Positions 34,601-47,000 of a DNA stretch of 64,000 nucleotides are shown piece after piece; the stretch's first letter is position 1; each line of letters starts with the position of its first letter. The notes under the pieces were generated by a model that ran no database searches, was not told the DNA's origin, and saw only the letters and a list, made by a program, of their open reading frames with translations. Made by a program: the position numbers and the translations under genes. Origin of the DNA: Symbiodinium natans (lineage: Eukaryota; Sar; Dinophyceae; Suessiales; Symbiodiniaceae); NCBI GenBank assembly GCA_905221605.1, contig CAJNDS010002292.1, forward strand, positions 372,001 to 436,000, read 5' to 3'.

Positions 34601-37600
34601 GGAGGGGGGCTAACCACCCCCTAACCATTCGGGTTGAAGCCTTGCACTCTTTCTCTCCTAAGAAGATCATGCCGCATGCCATTTAGAAACTAGCGTTCTT
34701 AAATCCTGACCTAATTGTTTAGTTGGTGCACCAGGTGTCGGCGTGGGCGTTGTGCGACGTTTCCCTGGCAATCAAACCACGAGCTAAGTGTTTTGGGGCT
34801 TTCAGTCTCGGGCATCTAGCTGAAAAACGGTTTTGAACTCCTGGCATCAGCGTTGTCCACTTCATGCGGGCACAGATCAGAGCCCTAGCAAGCCGCGCCA
34901 GTGCGCTGTCCATAAACCACTGTCTGTGCTCAGGCTACGAACAAGTTACAAGGCATTGGCTGGGTCTGGACATGATAAGGCGGATGGAGCCACTTCTGCC
35001 GTGCATCCCATGTTCCCAAGCTGAGCTTTGCAGGGTACGTTGCTGGGCGCCCCACACGGGGTCTTCGCTGCGGTAAGCAACCAGGAGAAGCCGGAACAAG
35101 CCTGGCAGTCCCGTGATCTCACATACATTGCATATGGTGTTTGGAAGACGCCGACAACGTCGACAGGACTGGCATACATGGTCATTCAGCGAGGGTCGAG
35201 TTGGTGCTTTCACAGGCCGACGTTTCGAGGGTCGAGAATGCGCAATTGCATAATGTGTTGTGGCCACCTGCTGTACTGTCAGCTGCCTTCTGCGATGCAG
35301 GCACTGGAGTCGCTGCAGCGCTGGCCGCGAACCGCATATCCTTTTCCTTGGGTCTTCGTGGGCCCAGCATGACGATCGACACCGCATGTGCGCGCTGAGC
35401 TGTGCTGTGCTGTGCTGTGCTGTGTGAGTGCATGGGCTTAGACTAAGGGGTTTTCCGTCCAAAGTCTCGAGTTTCTCTGGATCTGGCAACAACGGTGCTT
35501 GGCAAGTGCAGTTATGTTTTGTTTTTGTCAGCATGTGCACAGGATTGTACAGGCTTCTTCATGGAGAGTTGGCACCCTGTTCTCATCACAATTGAAGCAA
35601 CTCATGTCAATTGACCACGTCCCAACCTTTCTCCAAACATTTGGGGCGCGAAGGTATGACCAACTCCACAAGCGCAAGCAAATCAAACGTAGGAGCTCGA
35701 ACAGTGTGCGGTCGTGCACCCTTAGCCAGTAGCGATTGTAGCGACTCGTTCTATCCGGGGCGTCTCGGTCATGGCTGTCTGATTTCCTCACGATGCTCTC
35801 ACAATAGTTCCCCTCAGCAGTCGGCAGGTTCTTCGTCGCTTACAGCTTTGTCAGCCGCGTCAGCACAACTGCAGAATCCGACAGCAGGCCTGCAGCATCC
35901 CGATTCTAGGTTCGCTCTGCTGAACTGCCCTGCTGGCCCCAGTCTGCTTGCAAGGACGTACAATTTCTAATACTTGCGCTTTAAGAAGACATTCGGGCTT
36001 TGTGGGTTTGGTCTTTGGGTTCAGGGCTTGGGGACTGGGATGCGACGCCGACACGAGGGTGCAAACAAGCATTGGGTGGTTCTCGCAATGCAAAACATGC
36101 TTCATGTAGCAGCACAAAGCCGATGTAAATCGATGTTTGCCGCGTGGACGCCTCATGTTGACAGTTGTTTTGCTCGGAGACTGCACAGGAGTCAAAATCG
36201 TGATCAACGGCGTGTGCAATATTGATATGAGCCGCTACTAGATTTGCTGGGTGTACCGTGCTGGCATGATCTGGTTGCTCGCATGTTTTGGCCCTACCAA
36301 ATGACATGATCGAAGGCCGCGCATCTCGTCGTCGCGTCCGAGAATCTGTCGCAATCACAGAGTTGTTCTGCAAAGCATGTACTCAAAGACATAGAGCAAC
36401 AGTCCCCAAGCCTGTCTTGGACGGTGACCACAGACGATAGCAATGCAACTTTACGAGCATTTTTCATGATTGAGTTTGTAACCGCGAATTCAGACTGAAA
36501 CCAGTGCCTCTTGGCTGGAGCTGCCGAGGTTGCAGCAGGGTGCGAACTGCTGTTGCTAGCTCAGGGACTGCAACGCTAGCGTTGTTGTGTCATTTTCGGC
36601 AATGAACTATGCTGCAGAAAAGTTGCATGAGTTACTCACAGGCTTGGCCCCAAGTCCATGCAGCTGCGCCATGCTGCTGGAATGTTGTCGTGACAACCTG
36701 AGCTGCGAACTGGCAGAACTGCGCCTTGCTCTAGTCTTGCCTTTTGAGGCCAACTGGTCGCTGCAAGACCTTCAACGCAACAGCGGATGGCTATGTTAGG
36801 CAATCCCTGCTTCAACGAGAATGCAGTAGAATCAGGCTGCATTTCACTGCTTCCTTTATCTGGACTGCTACACTGCTATACGCTGCTTCCAAAGCATAGT
36901 GACTCTGCCAGCCCGTCCCAGCAACAGCGACCGTGTTTTGAGAAGTGGCGATGTCTGCAAGAAAGAATTGCGATGCACACATGCATGCGAGCACGGACAC
37001 CATTATAATCATTATAAGTTGATAGGTGAGTAGCCGTAGCCGTAGCTTAGGACCGGTAGTGTACAGTGTACCATTTGTACCATAGCTTGGCACTAGCAGC
37101 ACAAAGACCTGCCCAGTACTCTGGAGCCTCGCCTGTCTGCACAAAGGTGAGAGCTCGCGACTTGGGGTGGTTTAGGGTCGTGAAGGGTTGCTGTCGTCGT
37201 GCGTTCGTCCGGTAGTGCGGGCTGCCGCCCAAGCCGCATGCCATTGCTCATGAGGTGCGGGCTCTACCAGAGTCGCACGCGACACCCTCACCCTACCCCA
37301 TTTGCCGCGTTGCTGAAGTGCTTGACGCACTATGAGCTCTTGGTGAGCCGGAAGCCTCGGCTGAGGGGCGAATGTGAGCAGGTCAAAGCATGCATGGAGT
37401 GCTTGCTTAGTGCTAGTGCAGCTTGTTGTTTTCCTTTGCATGTGTAGTTTTGCAATTCGTAACAATGCCAATATTTTGGCTCAAGTACCGAGCTTGTGCC
37501 TTTGAGCACGGTAGAGTCGTCCAGTAGCTCCTAGGTTGCTGTGCGGTCCGACCGGACGCACTCAGGCGTAGCTGCACAAGTGCTTGGACTCACGAAGTCG

Positions 37601-37987
37601 TAAAACAGCGTGACCGGGCTGTGATTGCATTGGCTTAGTTTCTGAGGATATGCACAGATGCGCATCTACACTCGCATATACTCGTACTTATACTTGTCAA
37701 CTTCACTGCCTTGGGTCTCAGTCAAGATGATACTCGCAAGTCTGAGCGCAGGGGCGAAGGTTGTGGAGTCCCAGACCCAGCTCCATGAGAAAAATGAATC
37801 ACCACGGATCATTGCTTGCGTTGGTTTGTGGACTGTCTGCATCAGCCGTGAGGCCACCGTGCTCACGACAGGAGAGAACACATCCTGGACTGGGATGGCC
37901 TGTAGCTTTGTTCAGTGCTCAAGCAAGTGTTGGACAGCCTCTGCGTGTTCGATGCGAGGTGCTGCTTTGTGCAGCTGCCATTAACCA

Positions 37988-38020
<33 letters not shown>

Positions 38021-41000
38021 GTGTTTTTGTTAGCACACAATACGTAGCTTGGCAGGGTGTCCAGAGAAAGACGAAAGGGTTGTTTCCTGTGATCCTGTGT
38101 ATGATATCAATCTTGTGTTCCGAAAGCATGCTGGCGGCCAGGATGGACGGAGTGCAACGCTCACAGCGCCCAACAGATATTCGCAACAAGACGCTCCGTT
38201 CTGAGTCTGGGACAGTAGTAATGGGCTTGCTCTGGGTGTCGACATTTTCTTGCTGCGCAGTGCTGTGCACATGCTTCAGTCACTGCCATGGTTCAGCGCC
38301 GCTTAGAATCGTGTGTCGTCTTGTACTCATCCACTCGATCGCAGGTTCGACATTTTGCGAAACGGTGCTGTGGGTTGTCAGACGTCCTGCAGTTCTGAAC
38401 ACAGCTGAATCACAACTGAACACGTGAAGGGCTGTGCACATTTGTGCACGCGCTTGCTTCCTCACATGTCTTCACAGCAAGGCTCCATGTCAAAGAGGCA
38501 AACAGTGCGGCTTCTGAAGCTGTGACACCGGCTTCGTGAGCGACATCCCGCAACTTTTCCTTTCTCCGAATCTCAGGGTCGTTCCGCGGGGATTCCCCGA
38601 TTTCGCACGTCAGAGGCCAGACACACTCGTCGAGGAATTTTCGCGGCTCGTCGTCCGCGGTAACGAGGGAGGCTAGGTTTCCTCAAAGTTCTGCAAAAGC
38701 AAGCTGAGGTCATCTTGGATGCTTTGGCGTCCTGAGCTCGTGAGATCTAGAGCTATGGCCACATGCAGCGTAAATCGGGCTCGTAAGGATCGCAGGCATC
38801 CCCGCAGTTTCCGTGGGCATGGTCGAGTGCCATGGCACTGGAACTGCCCTTGGTGATCCCATCGAGGACAGCGCACATCAGCGCGCATAGTGCATCGTGC
38901 ACTAGCCACACTCTGCGAGTCTTCCTCTGGGCTTTTGCGTTCCGTCTTTGTTCTTGCATGGTGAACGGGTGTGATCGGATGTGCACACGGAGGCAGGCGC
39001 CTTGGCTGCCGTTTTGGGCACCTCGAAGGCCGAGGCCGAAAGCCTGGAAAGCTTATCTTAATCGACAAGTCTGAAGGCATATTCCTGACAGTCCTGACAT
39101 CTGCGATCCTCCTGTGTGATGCCAACGGGCCGCTAGGATCCACTGTGGCTGGCTGCAGGCAAAACCAATCTTGGACACCTTGAGGCGAAGTCAAGTCCGT
39201 AAAGTCCGTGCTTATCTGTAAGTTGGAATGATTAAACGGCGCTCTGTCAGGCAGCGGCTGGTTTTGCGGGTGCTGCCAAGGCTTTACGAATTAAAGTGCC
39301 GTGTAGTATCGTGTAGCACACTTGAAGTGAGCAAGCATGGATCCAGTGTCTGCAAAGGTGATCTCCTGCTTGCAGCACGGCAGAGTCACCTCCAACTTAC
39401 ATTTTGCAGAGCTCAACCCTCATGTGGACCTGGATGGCCTGGCCGTGCCTGGGGTAGCTTCTTGCTTGAAGGTGGAAGTGGGTTCTTGTGCGGTTCGCTT
39501 GCTGAGATCTATTGAGAAACTTAAACAACTGCACACCCGACTGGCAGCAGATTGCCCGGAAGTACTGATGTCCTCCAAGCAGCACCTGTTGCATTCCAGT
39601 CTTCACAGTCTTTAATTTTCATGTCTTTACTTGGCCTAGCAGCCTTGGCAAGCGCATGCGCCCCAGCTGTAGCAGCTGGAGCAACGAGGGCCCGGCTCAT
39701 GCACAAGAAAGGTAAGCCAGCTCCTTCAAACACCAGAAGATGAGCTGATATCAGGCCTGCTGGATGTTGTAATCACCATGATCCCAGCGTCGCGGGTGAA
39801 TACACCGTCCGAAAGTGATTTGCCATCGGTGCTCTAGTGCTGTTTTTTAGTCTTCATATGTCTTCATACTTGCACAGCTTGAATAGAGATTTCGCGCATA
39901 CTGCGATGTTGCAATTGCAGTGCCTCTGTCAGGCTTATCTTCTTTTGGATTCGGAGGAAGCAATTCGCATGTGCTTCTGGCAAAGTCGAAGCCGGCTCTT
40001 CTGGACAAAGGCCAGCTCTGCATGCTGTGAGGACTCCAAGTGCTTCACACCTTCAAGACAGGAGAAAGGCGAGCGTCGCGGCGTGCTCCCCGAGCACACG
40101 TCTGAGACAGAAGCGGTGCAACACTGTACTGAATCGTTTCAAGCCAGATCCAAGATTTCTCTCCGGCTCAGGTTGCAATGCTCTTCACTGGTCAGAGCAC
40201 TCTGAGGCAGACCACAGTGACCACAGTCAAGACATGCAAGATGACATAGAACAGCGCGCTCAATGAAAGGACACGACATTGCAATATTTATCGCACGAAG
40301 GCCAGACTCGATAGGCTCCACACTCAAAACAATGAGCCGCTAAAAGCTGCGAGAGCCATTGCAAGCCAAGAGCAACACATCGATGCGCCAGCTGGTATGG
40401 CCACCAGGGTGAGAGAAGCCTTTTGCAGAAGGTGCTGTAGTGCAGTAGTATGCAGTAGTGCTGTACCCACAAAATCCGAGATCAGATCCGAACAAATCCG
40501 ACCAATGTGTATACCAGGTGACAAGCCTGGCATCTAGCCAGCGATGCTGTCACAGCAACACCATACCCCAGAAATTGCAACGAGGGCCATTCTTTTGGAC
40601 CAGATGCCATTCACGCATTGATTTCTGCCTGAAAGGAAAAGGCTTATGTGCCAGCTGAAAGCCCAGGCTTTTGCACACTTGTAGAAAGTTAATTGAAGTC
40701 GTTAAGCCATATGTGCTGATTCTTCCCAAGCCCTTTCAGATCTATAGGGCCAAAAAGTTAGGTTGATCAAACTTGCGCAGCTCACAGACATGTAAGTCTT
40801 TCGAACTCCTTACATTGGAAAGCCTATTACTCAAGATTGGAGTCTTCATTGCTTCATGACATAGGCAAAGATGTTCTTAAAGTCATTGAGATCCGCAGGG
40901 AGCGTGATTTTTTGGAGCGACGACACGAAGTCTCGCCTTTCTGGGCGAAGACGCGAAGACTCGAGTTCTGCTCGAGGACTGAACTTCCTTGTGAAGACGG

Positions 41001-44000
41001 ACACAAAGACGTCACCAAACCTGCGGCATCAGCGGCACTTCACGGCGTCACGATATTCATGACGTCAAGGGCGCACATGGCAGAACGACGGCATCAACGG
41101 CACGTAGAATACTCACAGCATCTCGCAGCGTGTTCTTTGCTTCGTACCATTTAAGGTGAGCTCCCCCCCAACCCTGCGCTCATATTTGTAACTTTGTTTT
41201 CAAGCGTTCTGTCCGAGCATCATGCCGTCCGATCATTATGTATGCAAGGGTGGACACCATCATTATGTCTGCCATCTGATCACTATATGTTTGTCGTCTG
41301 ATCATTATGTTTGCAAGTGGGGGGGTGCCCTCCCCCCACCCACCAACCCACCCCCGCTTGTATTTTCAAGTGTTGTTTTTGCAAGCGCTCCGACCATTGT
41401 TTGAAAGTCGGGGGGGCGGAGGGGGGAGGGGCTTCAACCGCTTGCTTGTATCTCTAATTGGTGTTTTGCAAGCGATCATTATGTTTGCCATGCGATCCTT
41501 ACGTCCCCGGCCGTGCGGAGCAGATCTCTGCAGAAGGGTCTGGTTGGGACCGCGCAGCTTCTCTGGGGTATTGGCCTGATGCCCGGCTGTCCCAGTAGCT
41601 TCACGCAAAAGCGGACGTTACACTTGGAACTAGGTTGCCGCAATACAAGCGAATTTTAGAGCAGAAATCTCCACCGGGTTGAGATCCAGCTCAGGAGTTC
41701 AGGAGTTTAAGGGTTAGGGACTTAGGGTTTAGGACGTTTAGGGATTATCAGTTGTAGCTTAGGGTGTGCGGGGGGGAGAACACACGTTGCACGACCATGG
41801 AATATACCAGCCTCGAGAAGCGAGTCAAGTCTGCAAATTCAGGGTCGAATGAAGCCGACAGTGAGGCTCATATGGGGCTGATGGCTGGGGCGGTTCATAT
41901 TTTGGAAGACCAAAACGCTTGCTGGTCGATGGGTATGTGACGGCGTGCGGCGGCGGATTGCAATTTCTTGGAAGGCCAGCGTTGGGCAAAGAGCTCTATT
42001 CTGCCAATGGTGCCTTCCGTGCGGCACTGGACCGCTGCGCCCAGAACTCAAGGACTCAAAAGGACAACGGACAGCAAACGCACAGCAATGAGAATCTTCG
42101 TTTGTCCTCCTCTTTCCATTTACGACACTTCTCCATCGGCTGTTGTTTGTCATTAGGCTGCATTATGTTCAGACCACCTGACGGACGGCCTTCTAGATGT
42201 CCTCTTTTCTGCAGCTTCCTCAGCTGTACTGCTTTGACAAAAAGTGATTGTTTCTCGGAAGAATCTTGGAGTGAGCTGAAGGACACGAATGCTGCAGCGA
42301 ATTGTAGTTGTCTCAGCGAAGTGTCGCCCAGTTGACTGCGAGAAATTATGACAAGTGTAAGCTAAGGTCGGACTTCCTTCACAGCCATCTTCTGCATACA
42401 GTATGCACTTGTCCAGGGCTGAGGCATCCTTTCGTAATGAAAAGACGTTAGAGACCAAACCTCTGTTGAATCCCCACGGCTTGCCTTGAATGCGCTTTCA
42501 ACGAAATCTTCGGTCTACCGCCCATCTTGTCATCATTCTTCATCAGCAGAGGTTGAAGCCTGGCGAGCATGGGGCGTGCGCCCGCATGCAGTTCTCGGGC
42601 ACAGTGCGCGACCCAGCGCCAGTCTCACAAGTTCGGGTGAACACGCATTCTCACAGCCGAGGTTTAGGTGAATATGCAGCGGCAGTGGCGGCTGGTGTCT
42701 GAAACTTACGACGAAAGGTGTCTCTGCAAAGGTTTGCAGATTGCAAGTCTTTTGAACAGTTTTCTTGCTCATGTGCTGCATGTACACAGCTGCTAAAGAT
42801 TGCTGCGCATGTGGATACTGGCCTAACCTGGCCTAAAACCTTGGGCATCCATCTTCGGACAAGATACATCTCACTCCAGCGGACGAATCGCGAGTACTGA
42901 AAAGTGAGTAGTGTCTTCCCCAGCTCTTATCGCAAGAGTTGTTGAATTTCTGTGGCCGGAGACTGGTAGGTGGACCGTTTTTTTGGGAAAGCGCTTGCCC
43001 AAAATGTCCCTCATTACCCACTGCTTGCCGCAATCCTCATGTCCAGCCCAGGTCATGTCTTTGGAAGATGGGTTTGCAACCGAGTGATGCAAGTGTCCGA
43101 TGAGCCATGTCAACTGTTTGCGGAGAGGCGTCATATGTGGTGTCAACTTTTGAAGTGGACCTTCGGGCACAGTGCCGTGCTGTTCCTTGCCGTGCCATCT
43201 GCAAACCCAGGATTCGTCTGGTGATGGCACGAGGGCGACTTCTCGATGAGCTGCAGCTGCCTCAGCGCGGGATGTTCCATCTCGAAAGCAGAAAAAAGCC
43301 GCTGGGCAGCGTTTTGCGAGGTGTGACAGCCACGAGGGCTCAATGGCTGCCATCTTCGCGTCACGTCAAGAGGCTCGGGCGATGCGCTTCTACACGGCTG
43401 ACACGGCAGGGGTGATTTTCATGCGACGACTATTCGCAGGTGAAGCTCGCCATGGTCAGGTGCTTGCACTTGCAAACATTTCCACCTCTTGCCTTGTTTT
43501 AAACAGTGAACCAACAACTAGCTGCAACTGCCGAGGACAGGGTTCAGACTTCAGCAAGCAGCAAAGACTTAAGCATTGCTGCGATCAACAGTCCCAATCA
43601 GACGGCCCAGCGCTAAGTCGCCGACATGTCGGCGCCGATGGTGCCCTCTTGTAAATCGGAATCCTGCATCCGGCGAAGGTGATTTCTGGCCGTGCCAGCC
43701 TTGTCGAGGCCCATCGTCTGCTTGCGTGAACGCAGCTGTTCCTTGATATTGCGATTCTGCCCTCTGGACTTCGCATAGGTTTTTTTCAACATACTTCCAC
43801 CACACATGCCAGGATTTGTGCAGTCTCTTTCCAAGCAGAAGCAAGAAGCTAGCGTCGCAAGGTCCTCAGCTGTAGTAGAAAGTACATTTGCGCAGTGTCA
43901 CAGTCTGTGCGTATGTGCGCGGTTATGTGTGTGTGTGTGTATCACGACGCGAAAAAGCAGTTCAGTGCTCAAGCAAGTATAGCCTTGATCCCTCACTCCG

Positions 44001-47000
44001 AGATGCAGGAGCTTTTGGCAGGCAGGAGTCGTTTTGAGACAACACATCGTCACCTTTGCCCAGGGCAGTCAGCGGCGTTGCAAGCGTTGCAAGGCCCGAT
44101 GTTGCAGCTGACGGCGCCCGCTTTGACCGAAGAGGTTCCATCAGACCATTAATACAGTACTCATATTGTTCATGAGGAAAGCAACACGATGATGCAGCAA
44201 ACGTCAGCAATCATCTTCCTCCGCAGGCACATCTCTTCCTCCCAGCAGGTGCAGCACGATCATCGTCACGCCAGCACCCTAGAACTGAACCCGTCTCCCT
44301 GAGTCCCCAACCAATCCTTGAGTCAAGGCCCTGCCAGCGCATCCTGGGCATCACCCCATCGAGAGCTTTGGTTCACATTAGTGCCTGAGTTGTGCTGACA
44401 TGAAAATGTCAGATGAGCCAGTTTGAACTTCTCGGGCTGCGGCAAAAGTGGAAGGCAGAGATTTGCTTGGCAGCGGGTCTAGGGACAATTGGTGCAATTC
44501 AGCGGCATCGGCAGTGGACCAGAAGGCGTGCTGATGAGGCCTTGGAGAGAAATAGGGGGGAGAGAGCTCTTCGCACAAACGCTAAAACCTTCAGTTCTTA
44601 CGTGAAAATATCGGGGAGGTAGAGAGCTTCTCGTCGAAGCCTCTTCAATTCTTGCGTCGAGTCATCTTTCCCATCCGTTTTTTGTAATTTCTGCCTTCGG
44701 CCACTTCTTTTGCTTTTCTATATGAGCCTCCCATGGAATGATTGCAAAGATCATGAATCCTGGATCTTTGAAAGCAGGCCCCGGATCGTGCTGAAGAGTG
44801 GCCTCTCCACCTGTACAAGGCCCCACCTTCCTGAGAAGAGCGTGCTGGCCAGCTGACCACTTTGTTGCACGCGGAGGAATCTCCAGACGTGACCACTGAC
44901 AGCCTTGGCCTGGACACAATCTCAGACGAGTCCGTGCGGCAGCTGTTGGAGGTTGGTGATTTCAGGTTTGCAAGGAAAGGCCGCTTCCGGTGTCCCGGCG
45001 AGCCGGGAAGCACCAAGCATAGCCAATCATCACTGCTGCTGATTCTGCTCCTGCTCCTGCTTTGCTGAAGTTCAGCACAGCTTGTCGGCCCGTGCAGAGG
45101 CGTGTGCGGCCATGGACCAACCTGCAGCACTACCGTCGCTCAGATGCCAGTCGATGAGCGCATATTAACGCCAAGCGCTCCGCCTCGGCACAGCCTGCAC
45201 GTTCCTATAGGTATTCGCAGGTGTCCATAGGTGGCCCATGGATAGGTCCACGGACGAAGAGGTGGTTGCGGTGGCCAAGCACGAAGCAAGTCCGAAACAG
45301 GAACAGGGATTCGGTATCGATGTCAAGCAGCGTCAAAGCCAAGTCCACCGGAGGGGCGGCCGAAAGGCATGTTCAGGGCGTCCAACGAACAGCCGCTGCA
45401 GGGGTGTTCATAGCGTCTCATGGGAGGGGGGGGGGGGGGGGGCTCATGGCAGCAAAGGCGTCCTGAAGGGGGTCGTCGGGAGGTCCATATAGGGATCCAG
45501 AAATCATAGGCAGGTAAATGGTTGAGTCCAGAATTCGGTCGTCAGGAGATGCGAGTCCATAACTGCCACAGCTCTGTGGTCCGAAACCAGGAGGTCCTTC
45601 CAAACGAGCCGATCCAGACCAAACAAACTGGCTCTTGGTTATGAAATTATAAGGCTGTCAGGGAGGGATTCAGGACCAACGTCTTAGGCCTGGAGCGGAT
45701 CTCATCAGTTGCTGGTGACTTCTTGCACTTTCATGTTCTGGCCTAGGTTCCTGGATCCACCGAGATATCGGGAGTTCATTGTAAATGTGCCCGGCGATGC
45801 TGGCTTTGACCCGTTCTGCCTTGCGAAAGCCTTCGCCTGAGCCGTGTAAGTTAGGAGCAGAAGTGCGCGATAGTGTGCGCTCCTCATGAAATGCCAACTC
45901 AGGACTTGGCGACGTTCAAATGGATGCAGGAAGCCGAGCTGAAGCACGCGCGGGTTGCCATGCTGGCCACGGTGCTGTGGCCACTTTCGGAGCTCGACCT
46001 CTCGGCCCTCAAGCTGCCCTTCCTAGATCTGTCAGGCTGAAGCGGCGTGAGTAGAATTCCTGTGCTCAACTGCTCCATACCTCTCCTGATCTCCTGCAAC
46101 TCTGGAAGGCACAACGCTTGATGGTGCACCCATGGGCATGTTCTTTGGCACGGTCTCCTTGGGCGTTGCGATCATGGAGCTCTCCAAAGCACCTGAGAGC
46201 CCTCCGGGATTCTACAGCTTCGACCCCTTGAGCTTGAAGGACATTCCGGCACTCTCAGCCATGCAGTCACGTTCCTTGCGTGGCACATTGATGTCCCGAA
46301 CAACTTAGGTGACAGAAGGAGTAGGTCGGGGCTCCATCCAACGAAGCTCCCCCTCACACTCCAGGAAACTGCACCTTTCCCCGCCCTCTTTTCCCCCCTG
46401 AGTCCCGTCGTGGGAGGCTGCGGGGAGGTGGGGTGAACGGTGAGGCCCTTCCAGCCCCACCCTAATGAAAATGTGGCTGTGTTCTTCGGCTCGACCACAC
46501 CACATGGATCAGGCCTTGCTTATCTCACAACAAGAACATGTGCATGGTATGTGTATATGGCGCCAATATCAATTGCTTGTAACAGGATCGCTGCCCACAA
46601 ACGCGACATACCCCGTTATGTAAGGTGTATATCAATGCCCTGGTGTTTGCGACACGACAGACCGGCTTGTTGTTGTCTTGTTTTGCACGGCCCCCTTGTA
46701 GCTCCCAGTCGTGCAAGTACGCGCGACAGAGGTCTGCATCAAGACGGGCGTTACGTAGGGTCTGTAGCAGATGCGTGCGCGCGAGCTCCGCGACAACTGG
46801 GGGTTTTGGCACATGAGATATTCTCTGCATCTGGATCCGACTGCAGGATTTCGAGATGCCTATGGCTTGCTGGCTGCCGCAAGGCAGACGTTGGACAGCA
46901 GAAGCTGAGCTCAAACATGGGCGGCTGGCGATGCTTGCTGCCCTAGCCTTTGCCTTCACGGAACTGACCACGAAGGCTGACTGCCTCCAGCACAGTTTCA

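Noticed and set aside
37028-37055. CCGTAGCCGTAGC as a spliced-leader start
   Set aside because: It matches only seven bases of the leader 5' end and is not followed by the rest; treated as chance.
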